This document shows positions 51,074-64,000 of a stretch of 64,000 nt of DNA, piece after piece. How positions within the stretch are numbered: the first letter of the stretch is position 1; each line of letters begins with the position of its first letter. The notes below the pieces were generated by a model that saw only the letters and a program-made list of their open reading frames with translations, was not told where the DNA came from and ran no database searches. The stretch covers positions 18,169 to 82,168 of the forward strand of contig JACDEI010000019.1 of assembly GCA_013816485.1 (NCBI GenBank), written 5' to 3'. The DNA comes from Planctomycetota bacterium (GTDB lineage Bacteria > Planctomycetota > UBA11346). The position numbers were made by a program, and so were the translations under genes.

Positions 51074-53611
51074 CTAATAGCGGAACTGGCCGAGCGTGAA
51101 CTGGATCTGAGTGTTGGCTTCGCCGTCTTCGGCATCCAACAGCCAGGCGAAGTCGAGGGCCACTGGGATCATGATGGGGAAGCGGATGCCGAAGCCGGTC
51201 GCGGTGCGCAGGTCGTTGGCGCTGATGCTGTCACCGGCACCCCAGACGTTGCCCCAATCGGTGAAGAACGCCAAGCGGATGCCTTCATTGATGCCCTGGA
51301 CCGGGACCGAGATCTCGGCGCTGACCATGGCATCGGTGGTGCCGCCGACGTAGGCCTTGTTGCCGTTGACGTTGATTTCGGTCGGGCTCAACCGGTCGTT
51401 CTCGAAACCACGGTGGCGCGGGCTGGGGCCACCGCCGAAATAGCGTTGGTAGAACGGCACCTGGTCATCATCACCCAGCGTGCGGATCTGACTCCAGCGG
51501 GCGTTGACGTGGAAGTAAGTCACGCCGCCCTGCTCGCCTTCGATCAAGGGCAGGAAATAATCCCCCTTGAGGGTGTAGCTCCAATACTCGGAAGATCCCG
51601 AGAGCGGATCGCCGCCATAGGTCTCACTGGCACTCGCCTGGTAACCACGCGTGGGCATGCGTGGATTGTCCAGGCGATCGAAGCTCTGACCCAGGGTCAG
51701 GCTGTTGTGGTAGTATTTGCCTTCACCGAAGATTGCGTCGTTGGGCGCATCGCTCTCGGCGTCGAGCACTTCCAGGTCGGAGTAGGCGTAACTCAGATTC
51801 AGGCGCAGGTCGTTGTTGAAGAAATACCGTCCGACGGTGACGGTCGGGATGGAACGGCGTTCCTCCCACGCGCGGCGCCGCGAATTGACGTAGGAATAGC
51901 CGAGCGTCAGGGCGAACGGACCATCCATCACGTGGGGATTGGTCCAACTGACATCCGCGTTGGTGGTGTTCTCCGACCACTGCACACCGACGTTGAGATT
52001 CTGTCCCGCGCCACGCCAATCGCGCGTGACATCCCCATCGAACAATCCGGTAATGAAACCCTGGAGGTTGAAATTGCGCTCACCGAAGCCGGTCTGGATG
52101 AACACGCCGTCGGCCGAACTGTAACCCACCTGGAAGTTGAGCGTGCCGGTGCTGTCCTCTTCCAGATCGATGCGCAGGTCGGCTTCGTCCGGGCGATCAG
52201 CCGGGAAACGCGGCCGCAGGGCGATCGGCCGCATGGGGTTGTGTTTGAACAAGCCGGTGCGTTGGATCTGGCGCTTCGACTCGTCGATGTCGTCGTCGTT
52301 CCACAGATCGCCCGGCACCAGATCGATGGCACGGCGCACGACCGCGTCCTTGGTCACGTAGTTGCCGTGGATGTCGACGCGGCCGATCTTATATTTGCGG
52401 CCCTCTTCGACGTGCAGCACGAGGTTGACCCGGCGGTTGACCAGATCGAGTCCACGATCGACACGGATGTCGCAGCGGGCGTAACCCTGATTGCTGATCA
52501 CGCGCCTAGCGCGTTCAACCGCACGGTCGATATCGCTGCGTTTGAACGGCACACCTTCGGCCAATTCGAATGCCTCACGGAGCTCCGCGCCAGAGGCGAT
52601 GGTGTTGCCGACGAAGCTGACCGAGCCGAGGTAATAACGTTCACCGGCGGCGAGGTCATAGACCAACATCACCGAATCGTTCTTCTCACCATCCGGTACG
52701 AAGGCCGGACCGGCGCGGCGCCGCTCGTCAAGCGGACGGACGTAATCGGTGATCTCGGCCCGGGTGGCGTTCAGCCGCGCATCCAGCCAGCCGAGTTCCT
52801 GGAGCGCACGCACCACCGCGCCCTGATCGAAGGTCATCAGCTCAGGATGATAGGCGGAACCCGGACCGTTGAGCAGACCCAGGTTGAGCTGCTTGGGGAA
52901 GACTTTGGGCGGCAGGTTCAGGTACACCACATCGGCGACCTTGATCTCCGGGCCGAGGTTGGTGAAGAACGTGACCTGGACGTTGCCGCGGTCGTTCTCT
53001 TGCCGCACGGTGACCCGGACGTAGCGGTAGCCCTTGTCCTGGAAGTGGGCCTCAATCGCGCGGCGGTCGTTTTCCAGGATCAGCGGATTAAGCCAGGAAC
53101 CGGCCCTGGTCTCGACCAGCTTCTCCAGCGGCGAACGCTGGAAGTAGCCGAGATCGGCGAAATCGACCCCCGACACATACGGCTGTTCGATCACGTGGAA
53201 GGTGATCGTTAGCGAGCCGTCGGCATTGCGCGTGATGTCGCTGCGGGTGTTGGTGAACGGCCCCATCTTTTCGATCGCGCGCACGTCATCGGCGAGCGCC
53301 ACCGGATCGAAGATCATGCCGGCGCGGGTGGTGAGGATGAAACGGATGCGGTCGGGATGGTAGGCCTTCGCCCCCACGATGAGAACTTCCCGTACCTCGT
53401 TCGGTTTGACCGTGGTCGGTTTCGGCGTTTGCACCGGCACCGGCACCGGTGTTTGCACCGGTGGTTTGTCCTCGGCCGCGAGTCCACCGAGACCGAACGC
53501 CAGCGCGACCAGGGTCGGCACGGAATGACGCAGGCGGCACGAACGGGACGGTCGGGACAAACGGGGCTCCGGCGGGGAGCGCGCATGGTAGGGCGATGGT
53601 CCAGGGGGCAA
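51074..53611 (-). CDS. bamA: Outer membrane protein assembly factor BamA
   Basis: BamA inserts beta-barrels into the outer membrane. The 845-residue protein has an N-terminal Pro/Thr/Val-rich stretch, then about five POTRA domains (roughly 70-480). Motifs include VREVLIVGAKAYHPDRIRFI near 72, GYRYVRVTVRQE and RYYLGSVSFVGNTI. YKIGRVDIHGNYVTKD and LNFQVGYSSADGVFIQTGF open the C-terminal barrel (about 500-845). PRHRGFENDRLSP holds the lid/loop 6 region (VRGF/Y-type motif). The protein ends in QFRY, an aromatic beta-signal. The start is uncertain: the annotated one is TTG 53611, and a GTG just before the hydrophobic TLVALAFGLGGLAA signal is the alternative. It heads bamA-skp-lpxD-lpxC/fabZ. Confidence 0.95.
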   Translation of the reverse strand: MPPGPSPYHARSPPEPRLSRPSRSCRLRHSVPTLVALAFGLGGLAAEDKPPVQTPVPVPVQTPKPTTVKPNEVREVLIVGAKAYHPDRIRFILTTRAGMIFDPVALADDVRAIEKMGPFTNTRSDITRNADGSLTITFHVIEQPYVSGVDFADLGYFQRSPLEKLVETRAGSWLNPLILENDRRAIEAHFQDKGYRYVRVTVRQENDRGNVQVTFFTNLGPEIKVADVVYLNLPPKVFPKQLNLGLLNGPGSAYHPELMTFDQGAVVRALQELGWLDARLNATRAEITDYVRPLDERRRAGPAFVPDGEKNDSVMLVYDLAAGERYYLGSVSFVGNTIASGAELREAFELAEGVPFKRSDIDRAVERARRVISNQGYARCDIRVDRGLDLVNRRVNLVLHVEEGRKYKIGRVDIHGNYVTKDAVVRRAIDLVPGDLWNDDDIDESKRQIQRTGLFKHNPMRPIALRPRFPADRPDEADLRIDLEEDSTGTLNFQVGYSSADGVFIQTGFGERNFNLQGFITGLFDGDVTRDWRGAGQNLNVGVQWSENTTNADVSWTNPHVMDGPFALTLGYSYVNSRRRAWEERRSIPTVTVGRYFFNNDLRLNLSYAYSDLEVLDAESDAPNDAIFGEGKYYHNSLTLGQSFDRLDNPRMPTRGYQASASETYGGDPLSGSSEYWSYTLKGDYFLPLIEGEQGGVTYFHVNARWSQIRTLGDDDQVPFYQRYFGGGPSPRHRGFENDRLSPTEINVNGNKAYVGGTTDAMVSAEISVPVQGINEGIRLAFFTDWGNVWGAGDSISANDLRTATGFGIRFPIMIPVALDFAWLLDAEDGEANTQIQFTLGQFRY

Positions 53612-53647
53612 TGTGGTCCCGGGTGAGGCGCGGGACTGGGTGGGACT

Positions 53648-53765
53648 TGGGTACGAAGGGTACGAAGGGTACGCCCCGCGACTCGCGAGATGAGTGGACC
53701 TTTCGTACCCTTCGTACCCTTCGTACCCTTCGTACCCCTCGTATCCCTCGTCGTGTCCCTCGTCC
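53648..53765. repeat. Inverted tandem-repeat hairpin (GGGTACGAA unit)
   Basis: The left array (53648-53672) has nearly three copies of the 9-bp unit GGGTACGAA. After a 29-bp spacer, the right array (53702-53765) has about five copies of the complement CGTACCCTT decaying into CGTATCCCT and CGTGTCCCT variants. It lies between divergent bamA and the OppF-like gene. Translated in frame with the ATPase it would give a Phe-Val-Pro repeat, so that upstream frame is not used. Confidence 0.9.
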
Positions 53766-53809
53766 CTCTCCCACCTTCCGTCGCGCCATCACCGCCCTAC
53801 CGTTCCCCC

Positions 53810-54796
53810 ATGCCGCTGCTGGAAGTCCGCGACCTGCGCAAGCTGTTCCCCATCCGTCGCGGTGTGTTCGGGCGCACGGTCGGCAATGTCCATGCGGTGG
53901 ATGGAGTCAGCTTCGACCTTGATGCCGGTTCGGCGCTCGGCCTGGTGGGCGAGTCCGGCTGCGGCAAGACCACGCTGGGACGCTGCATCCTGCGCCTGAT
54001 CGAACCAACCTCGGGCAGCGTGCGCCTCGACGGCACCGATGTCCTGGCGCTGCCCAGGGGCAAACTGCGGCCCTTCCGTCGGCATGCGCAGATGATCTTC
54101 CAGGATCCCTACGGCAGCCTGAATCCGCGTCTGACCATCGGCGAGATCCTGGCGGAACCGCTGGTGGTACATGGTCTGGCCGATCGCCGCGACGCCGAGG
54201 ATCAGGCCGGTGCCCTGCTCGAACGTGTCGGCCTGGAGCGCAGCCACCTGGGCCACTACCCGCACCAGTTCAGCGGCGGCCAGCGGCAACGCATCGGCAT
54301 CGCCCGCGCCCTGGCGCTCAAACCGAAACTCATCGTTTGCGACGAACCGGTCAGCGCGCTCGATGTGTCGGTGCAGGCGCAGGTGCTCAACCTGCTGAAG
54401 GACCTCCAGCAGGAGTTCGACATCGCCTACCTGTTCATCTCGCACGACCTCGCGGTGGTGTCGCACCTGTGCACGCGCGTGGCGGTGATGTACCTGGGCG
54501 AGATCGTCGAACTCGGCCCGGTCGAGCGTATTCTCTCTCAGCCGCTGCATCCGTACACCCAGGCCTTGCTGTCAGCGGTGCCCAGTGGCGAGCCGGGCAA
54601 GCAGCAGCACCGCATCATTCTCGAAGGTGATCCGCCCAGCCCGCTCGAACCCAGCAGTGCCAAACGTTTCACCGGGCGTTTCCCCAAACACGCGGCGGCG
54701 TTCGCTGAAGGCGAGATCACGCTGCGCGAAGTCGAGCCTGGGCATGTGGTGCGTTGTGCGCGCTTGGATGTGTTGCAGGAACTTGCCGCTCGTTGA
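53810..54796 (+). CDS. Oligopeptide/dipeptide ABC transporter ATP-binding protein (OppF/DppF-like)
   Basis: The 328-residue ATPase has Walker [22 protein letters not shown]-loop [20 protein letters not shown], signature [19 protein letters not shown], Walker [21 protein letters not shown] and the switch [16 protein letters not shown]. The C-terminal oligo_HPY zinc-type extension [18 protein letters not shown] follows. These are diagnostic of the peptide transporter subfamily. ATG 53810 is chosen because the upstream extension is repeat-derived. No binding protein, permease or OppD partner is adjacent, so it is an orphan subunit here. Confidence 0.92.
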   Translation: MPLLEVRDLRKLFPIRRGVFGRTVGNVHAVDGVSFDLDAGSALGLVGESGCGKTTLGRCILRLIEPTSGSVRLDGTDVLALPRGKLRPFRRHAQMIFQDPYGSLNPRLTIGEILAEPLVVHGLADRRDAEDQAGALLERVGLERSHLGHYPHQFSGGQRQRIGIARALALKPKLIVCDEPVSALDVSVQAQVLNLLKDLQQEFDIAYLFISHDLAVVSHLCTRVAVMYLGEIVELGPVERILSQPLHPYTQALLSAVPSGEPGKQQHRIILEGDPPSPLEPSSAKRFTGRFPKHAAAFAEGEITLREVEPGHVVRCARLDVLQELAAR

Positions 54797-54830
54797 GCGG
54801 TCGTTCGTTGCGCTCACGGCACGGCAGCCT

Positions 54831-54909
54831 GTGCGAGGTGCGAGGTGCGAGGTGCGAGGTGCGAGGTGCGAGGTGCGACGCGCTGAACCTCGCACTTCGC
54901 ACTTCGAAC
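54831..54909. repeat. Inverted tandem-repeat hairpin (GCGAGGT unit)
   Basis: Beginning 35 bp after the OppF-like stop, six to seven copies of GCGAGGT (54831-54877) are followed after about 9 bp by inverted copies ACCTCGC and ACTTCGC (54887-54909). It ends at the stop codon of the convergent diiron-protein gene. A strong hairpin with terminator-like position for both genes results. Confidence 0.9.
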
Positions 54910-54912
54910 GAT

Positions 54913-55722
54913 CTACGCCCGCGTGATCGCCGGAATATCGCAGCGGAAGTGGATGCCGGATTTGAACTCGGCGAGCGTCAGTTCTTCCTGTTCGCTGCCG
55001 CTGGTCGAACTGGTCGCCCATGGCAGGCGTGCGCGCATGCGGCCGGCGTTGATCTTGTCGGCGATGCCCCACCACAGGCGTTCACGGGCGGCTAGGCTCA
55101 TCAGGCAGCCGCGGCGGATCTGTTCCTGCGCTTCGGCGCTGTTGGCGTACTTGGCGAGCGCTTCTTCCAACCACGCCGCGTGGTCGATGTCCTGCATGGT
55201 GTGCAGGGTGAAGTACTCGATCTCGTTCTCGGCGAAACCCGCTTGGCGCAGGCCGCGCAGGATGTTCTCGAACATCGTCGGGATCGCCCATTCGTGGCCG
55301 GGACCAACCGCGCCGAGACCGACCAGGAACGGTTCCTCGGTGCAGATGCGCAAGTGTTCGGCGATGAAGCCGGTGACCGCCGGATGCAAGCGGATGGTCG
55401 CGAGTTGGTCATCCTGCCAGCCGCAGGCGCGCATGAAGATGCGGTAGTGTGCCGCGTGGTCCTGGCCGTCGCTGCGTTCGCCGTACTCGTCGACCAGCAC
55501 CTTGGCCAACCAGATCTTGGCGTCGGATGACGGTGCGGTCAGCAGCAGCAGTTCGAGGTAGCGCGTGAAGGTGCCGACCAACGGATAGTGCTGGCTGGAG
55601 AAGATCTTGAAGTCATCGCGCCGTTTGGGGTCCAGCTCCATGCGTCCGAGCAGCGAATGCCCGATGCCGGCGTGGTTCGCGACCTCATGGTGCAGGTCGC
55701 GCAGGAAGGTGGTGGCGTCCAT
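54913..55722 (-). CDS. Haem-oxygenase-like diiron protein (CADD/PqqC-related)
   Basis: The 269-residue all-helical protein carries the six-ligand pattern of haem-oxygenase-like diiron oxidases. Glu82 and His89 lie in DEYGERSDGQDH, Glu144 in PGHEWAIP, and His174, Asp178 and His181 in FTLHTMQDIDH. The spacing is the same as in chlamydial CADD, which makes p-aminobenzoate without the classical pab enzymes. PqqC/TenA relatives lack this complete set. Whether this protein does folate precursor synthesis or another oxidation cannot be told. It is convergent with the OppF-like gene and downstream of the hybrid kinase. Confidence 0.82.
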   Translation of the reverse strand: MDATTFLRDLHHEVANHAGIGHSLLGRMELDPKRRDDFKIFSSQHYPLVGTFTRYLELLLLTAPSSDAKIWLAKVLVDEYGERSDGQDHAAHYRIFMRACGWQDDQLATIRLHPAVTGFIAEHLRICTEEPFLVGLGAVGPGHEWAIPTMFENILRGLRQAGFAENEIEYFTLHTMQDIDHAAWLEEALAKYANSAEAQEQIRRGCLMSLAARERLWWGIADKINAGRMRARLPWATSSTSGSEQEELTLAEFKSGIHFRCDIPAITRA

Positions 55723-55785
55723 GGGCGCGGAGCATGGATGGCAGGTCGCGCGGCGGAAGTCCCAAGCGCAGCCGCCGCGACAGGG

Positions 55786-60648
<4,863 letters not shown>

Positions 60649-60785
60649 CCAGGTCCCCCGTGTTTCATCGCCTGGTTCCGGCGCTGGTTGCGGTCTGGGA
60701 CTCTAGAACGACGCACCCCGTAGGGGAAGGGCCGGGCGGTAGCTTCCGCCGCCTTGCCGGCCCGTGTGTGAGCGCCGGGCCCGAA

Positions 60786-61739
60786 TCACAGGTCTTTCAT
60801 CGTCTCGTTGATCAGGCCGATGTAGCCGGCGAAGAAGAGGAACACCACACCAGCCGCCGCCAGCATGGCACCGCCGTAGATGATGCCGCAGGTGATGCGT
60901 GCGGTCCATTCGGCGCGCAGGCGGAAGGAATTGCGCATCAGCGTCGCGGCCTGGCCCAGGGTTTCATCGAGTTTGCCGCTGCGTTCGCCACTGTTGGTGA
61001 GATCAACCACGATAGCCGGCAGACCAGCGTGGGCGAGGGCGGCGGTGAGCGATTCGATGCGGTTGTGCCGCAGGTCGCCGCCGGCTTCCGTGAGGCGTTT
61101 TCCCAGCAACGAATTGCCACACGCGCCCGCGGTCAGCTCCAAGGCATCCGGCATCAACAGGCCAGCGGACAACGCGGCCCGCAGCACGGTGCAGGTGTTG
61201 GCCGCCACGAACGGCAAGGTCAACGGCGCGAACGGTCCGCTGAGCGCGAGTTTCGCTCGCGTCGCCTCACCCAGCATCCGCAGTGCGATCCAGGCACCAC
61301 CGGCGAACAGCCACAACAGGATCGGCAATCCCAGGATGACCCACGGCGACCACCCGCTCATGAACGTCAGCACGACGCCGAGCGCCAGGAGCGTGACGTG
61401 GATCAGGATGACGGGATACACCAGCTTCCCAATCACCAACGACCGCAGTTCGATGCGATGGCGGTAGTGCGCAGCGAGGTCGCGGCACATCTCGGTCAGG
61501 CGACCGCTGGTTTCACCGGCCTTCACCAAGGCGACATCGAAGCCCGGTTGCTGCGCCGTGGCGAGTTGTTCAGCGAGTCCACGTCCGGCAGCACAACCGG
61601 CGGACCACTGCCTGCCCTGCGCCCGCATCTCACCGCCAGCGGTGTCGCCCGCCAACTGCACGGCCTGGGTGATGGTCAGCCCGGCATTGAGGGTGACGGC
61701 AAGCTGCTCATGAAACGTCGCGGTGCGGTTCCAGCTCAT
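60786..61739 (-). CDS. Type II secretion/type IV pilus inner-membrane protein, GspF/PilC-like
   Basis: The 317-residue protein has two T2SSF domains. The first starts at FHEQLAVTLNAGLTITQAVQ with VKAGETSGRLTEMCRDLAAH. The second has NTCTVLRAALSAGLLMPDAL and TNSGERSGKLDETLGQAA. Three membrane segments follow the family plan, and the protein ends in NETMKDL. GspF/PilC forms the inner-membrane platform that couples the assembly ATPase to pilin polymerisation. It lacks the usual 60-70 residue N-terminal cytoplasmic segment. No pilB, pilT or secretin is near; the pilin genes at 13-18 kb may be its substrates. Confidence 0.88.
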   Translation of the reverse strand: MSWNRTATFHEQLAVTLNAGLTITQAVQLAGDTAGGEMRAQGRQWSAGCAAGRGLAEQLATAQQPGFDVALVKAGETSGRLTEMCRDLAAHYRHRIELRSLVIGKLVYPVILIHVTLLALGVVLTFMSGWSPWVILGLPILLWLFAGGAWIALRMLGEATRAKLALSGPFAPLTLPFVAANTCTVLRAALSAGLLMPDALELTAGACGNSLLGKRLTEAGGDLRHNRIESLTAALAHAGLPAIVVDLTNSGERSGKLDETLGQAATLMRNSFRLRAEWTARITCGIIYGGAMLAAAGVVFLFFAGYIGLINETMKDL

Positions 61740-61806
61740 GACGATAGGCTAGCACCGACCACCGTCTGCACATCAGGTGCGTCGCCGCTTGGGAAGAGAG
61801 GCCCGA

Positions 61807-62655
61807 TCAGGAGGGCGTGGTGGTCTGATCTGCCGGCGTGGTCGGGGCGGTCGGCAGGCCGCGATCCCCGAACGAGAACAGATGGAACTGCGCCAACATC
61901 CCGCGCAGCATCTGCACGTCGTGCTCCGAGAGGTCCACGCGGTTGAACAACTTCTGGAGCTGCGGGGCGAAGCGGTCGCGGTCGGTACGACGGAAATACT
62001 GGAAACGATCCAGCGTGCTCAGCCAATAGGTGAACAGTTGCGCCACCACATCACGACTGGCGCTGGGTTCACGGTGATCGCGCGGTTCGAATTGGTGACG
62101 CGTGGTCGGACGAAGTTCTCGGTCATTGCTGCCGCTGGGTGCATTGGCGTCAGTTCGCTGATCCACCATCGCTGCGAGGTGGTAAAGCGTGATCGCCACC
62201 GCGTGGCTGAGGTTGTAGCTGGTATTCGGTCCGTAGGTGTCGAGGTGCAGCCAGCCCTGGCAGTGGATCAGCTCCTGATCGGTCAGGCCGTCGGCCTCGT
62301 TGCCGAACACCAGGGCGAAGCGCGCCGCGTGGCGGCGTTCGAGGAATTCCGGCACCTGCTTCAGTCCCAGGCATTCGCCATAATCTGGATCACGGTTGCG
62401 CGCACTGGTGCCGATCGCGAGTGAACACCCATGCAGCGCCGATGGCAGATCAGGATAGACCGGCGCGTTGAGGATTAGCTCCTTCGAGTGGGTGGAGAAC
62501 ATCCGCGTTTCAGGACAGTTCACTTCGCACTGGGGCGCTACCAGCCGCAGGTCGGTGACACCGAGGTTGCCGCACAGGCGTGCGGCCATGCCAAGATTCA
62601 CCGGACCCTGCGTGCGCACCAGCACGACACAGGCATTCGTCAGAAGACCGCTCAT
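61807..62655 (-). CDS. trmJ: TrmJ-like SPOUT RNA methyltransferase
   Basis: TrmJ 2'-O-methylates position 32 of tRNAs. The 282-residue protein has CVVLVRTQGPVNLGMAARLC (motif 1), ALVFGNEADGLTDQELIHC (motif 2) and TSYNLSHAVAITLYHLAAMV (motif 3), the SPOUT SAM knot. A helical extension of about 100 residues follows. ATG 62655 is chosen because upstream codons have no similarity. Other SpoU family members such as TrmL are shorter and lack this tail. It is divergent from a small hypothetical gene by 89 bp. Confidence 0.88.
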   Translation of the reverse strand: MSGLLTNACVVLVRTQGPVNLGMAARLCGNLGVTDLRLVAPQCEVNCPETRMFSTHSKELILNAPVYPDLPSALHGCSLAIGTSARNRDPDYGECLGLKQVPEFLERRHAARFALVFGNEADGLTDQELIHCQGWLHLDTYGPNTSYNLSHAVAITLYHLAAMVDQRTDANAPSGSNDRELRPTTRHQFEPRDHREPSASRDVVAQLFTYWLSTLDRFQYFRRTDRDRFAPQLQKLFNRVDLSEHDVQMLRGMLAQFHLFSFGDRGLPTAPTTPADQTTTPS

Positions 62656-62744
62656 GCGTGCAGAGCGTCGTGCGCGTTGTCGCAGCGCAACCGCAGTCCC
62701 TGCGTGCCTTGCAGCGCCAACGATCACCGCCACCCTGCTCGACC

Positions 62745-63044
62745 ATGGCTGATGACGACAAGATCCTGCAATTCCCCGGGGGTGCCAAACGTGGTGAGCC
62801 ACCGGCAAAGCCGCCAGCCAAGGGCGAGGCGCCGGCGGTTGGTCCCGACGGCCTGAACGAAGACCAGCGCAAGGCCATGCAGATCGTGCTCAGCGGCATG
62901 CCCTTCGTCCTGGTCGGCATCAAGGCCACACCCAGCGGCGCGGACTTCTTCACCGCCATCAGTGGTGAACCAAGCGCTCTACGCAACGCGCAGGATCACC
63001 TGGGCGGCGTGATCGAACGCGCGTTTTCGCGCAAGGGCATCTGA
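62745..63044 (+). CDS. Hypothetical protein, 99 aa
   Basis: The protein begins MADDDKILQFPGGAKRG, followed by a Pro/Lys-rich linker and a compact region LVGIKATPSGADFFTAISGE. No known domain, signal peptide or membrane segment is present. It could be a small cytosolic alpha/beta protein. Its divergent position relative to trmJ and the immediate 3' repeat array are the only context. Confidence 0.6.
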   Translation: MADDDKILQFPGGAKRGEPPAKPPAKGEAPAVGPDGLNEDQRKAMQIVLSGMPFVLVGIKATPSGADFFTAISGEPSALRNAQDHLGGVIERAFSRKGI

Positions 63045-63072
63045 GGCAGTCCGAAAAGGCCGAAATTCACAG

Positions 63073-63182
63073 GGAGGACCGGAGGACCGGAGGACCGGAG
63101 AAAATCGGCAAGGCAGATACCCGAAAAAACAAGAGGGCTTCCCTCACTGTTTCTGTCCGGTCCTCCGGTCCTCCGGTCCTCC
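63073..63182. repeat. Inverted tandem-repeat hairpin (GGAGGACC unit)
   Basis: Three and a half copies of GGAGGACC (63073-63100) lie 29 bp after a stop codon. After about 55 bp the inverted units GGTCCTCC follow (63156-63182). It has the same layout as the arrays at 141, 2817, 53648 and 54831 with a different unit. Confidence 0.9.
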
Positions 63183-63255
63183 ATGTCAGATCCTGCCTCT
63201 CCCTCCTCTTTCCTCCGCGTCTCTGCGCCTCCTGTTTAATTTCTTCGTCACTGCA

Positions 63256-63507
63256 TCAGCCGACGACGCGATACCGCGTGCTGTCATCCAATTCGAAATC
63301 ATCTCGCGTCACCCACTGGCCGTCGTCGAATTCCAGGTCGTAGCAGAATCCAGGGTCGCCGTTGTCGCGCTCGTTGGCGATGCCGGTGATCCGCCCAACG
63401 CTGCCGGGTGACGTGACGCGTTCCTCGCCCTCGTTGTCGAACTCGGTCTCACCCTGCAGGGTGACTACCTTGGTGCCGCGGGCGAGGGGATGAACGGGAG
63501 GAACCAT
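63256..63507 (-). CDS. Hypothetical protein, 83 aa
   Basis: The protein begins MVPPVHPLARGTKVVTLQGE and contains GSVGRITGIANERDNGD, CYDLEFDDGQWVTRDDFELD. The pattern of short strands with GTKV, GRITGI and YDLEFDDGQ turns suggests a small SH3-like beta-barrel, but this is inference. No signal peptide. It is divergent from a small plus-strand gene and downstream of repeat DNA. Confidence 0.6.
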   Translation of the reverse strand: MVPPVHPLARGTKVVTLQGETEFDNEGEERVTSPGSVGRITGIANERDNGDPGFCYDLEFDDGQWVTRDDFELDDSTRYRVVG

Positions 63508-63537
63508 GGTGGCGCGCAGGGTGTCGGGCCTCGCTGC

Positions 63538-63741
63538 ATGTCAAATGACCATCGCACCAGCGAGATAACTGCGGAGAAACTCTGGCAGGACATCCTCCGC
63601 CATCTGATTGGTCAGGTATCGGTGGAGATCATCGAAGAAAGCACGCCGCAGAGCACCGCGAAGCTGTGGTACCGCGTGTGGTTCATCGAGCGCAAGGACG
63701 ACTCGAACTGCGCCGACGCGGATCCCAAGAAACCGTACTGA
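63538..63741 (+). CDS. Hypothetical protein, 67 aa
   Basis: The frame starting at the ATG 63538 gives MSNDHRTSEITAEKLWQDIL, an amphipathic helix, then VEIIEESTPQSTAKLWYRVW and an acidic tail. No domain is recognised. The start is uncertain; 63490 is an in-frame alternative that overlaps the divergent gene. It may not be translated. Confidence 0.4.
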   Translation: MSNDHRTSEITAEKLWQDILRHLIGQVSVEIIEESTPQSTAKLWYRVWFIERKDDSNCADADPKKPY

Positions 63742-63967
63742 TCATCAGCTCGTCACGTGGCATGGGCGTCTCCCCAAGGCTAGAAAGCTAACCCCAACGG
63801 CCCCAGGATTTTTCGCCACGAAGTTTGGAAGATAAAGGCCATTTGGGAGCCACTCCCGCTTCTCCTTCGAGAACTTCGTGCCTTGTAAGTCTCTTTTCTC
63901 CTCCCTTCCTCTTAAGCTGCCTTCCTGCGGGGCTGGGGAATTGAGGTGATCGTGAGCCGGATAGATA
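63742..63967. other. Intergenic, no feature recognised
   Basis: This 226-bp stretch is lower in GC than its surroundings with pyrimidine-rich segments (about 63890-63920). No gene, tRNA, strong hairpin or repeat was seen. Confidence 0.5.
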
Positions 63968-64000
63968 ATGTCCGGCGCCATGAAAAAGGTGACCGCTTGG
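63968..64000 (+). CDS. Possible start of a gene running off the window
   Basis: ATG at 63968 or in frame at 63980 opens MSGAMKKVTAW to the window edge. The Lys-Lys pair could begin a signal peptide, but 11 codons are too few to judge. Confidence 0.25.
   Translation, partial: MSGAMKKVTAW

Noticed and set aside
50693..53212. 839-codon plus-strand open frame opposite bamA
   Set aside because: Antisense to an unmistakable BamA and runs through the nested hairpin element; no domain visible.
54831..54909. Possible CRISPR array
   Set aside because: Units are contiguous with no unique spacers and are followed by inverted copies; no cas genes.

Overview
The window is about 64 kb of GC-rich, gene-dense bacterial chromosome. 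The organism is diderm: it has BamA, Skp, LpxD and a fused LpxC-FabZ. Several traits are frequent in the PVC superphylum, and Planctomycetota is my best guess: a DUF1080 protein, a Ser/Thr kinase fused to an FGE-sulfatase-like domain, prepilin-like proteins followed by a very large PilX-like protein, and LpxC-FabZ. The phylum call is inference. I saw no rRNA, tRNA or CRISPR array and no intact mobile element.

Layout. 0-12 kb: end of an M24 peptidase, a hypothetical protein, a lipoprotein, dnaN, a CCA-adding enzyme and ppdK on the plus strand. These face a minus-strand block maf-hom-parA-parB-zinc-ribbon protein with two parS sites between hom and parA. dnaN, parAB and parS together suggest the chromosome origin domain, although no origin was located. 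12-21 kb: hemL, two prepilin-like proteins and a 1008-residue pilus-type protein, lysC, an M18 aminopeptidase, and an SMP-30 lipoprotein divergent from it across a perfect 18-bp palindrome. 22-31.5 kb: mutL, a family 2 glycosyltransferase, a decayed MFS transporter, a DUF1080 protein, the kinase-FGE fusion and an orphan NMT1-like binding protein.

31.8-39.2 kb: a compact operon makes ectoine and 5-hydroxyectoine (ectABCD), imports them (ehuBCDA), and ends with marC- and marR-family genes. Starts and stops mostly overlap, so synthesis and uptake are probably co-transcribed. 39.2-42.8 kb: nitrogen module amtB-glnB-glnA. 43.4-45.7 kb: two paralogous membrane-anchored coiled-coil proteins, each ending in a BRCT domain. 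45.8-53.6 kb: a VOC protein, then the envelope cluster bamA-skp-lpxD-lpxC/fabZ-yqgE and a LysM lipoprotein. 53.8-64 kb: an OppF-like ATPase, a haem-oxygenase-like diiron protein with CADD-type ligands, a 1620-residue hybrid histidine kinase with a LOV domain lacking its photoactive cysteine, a GspF-like protein, a TrmJ-like methyltransferase and small hypotheticals.

A recurring feature is a set of junctions where a short unit (7-9 bp, different at each place) is tandemly repeated and followed after a short spacer by the same unit in inverted orientation. Four of the five lie 10-35 bp after a stop codon. A separate 390-bp nested-hairpin element sits between bamA and skp.
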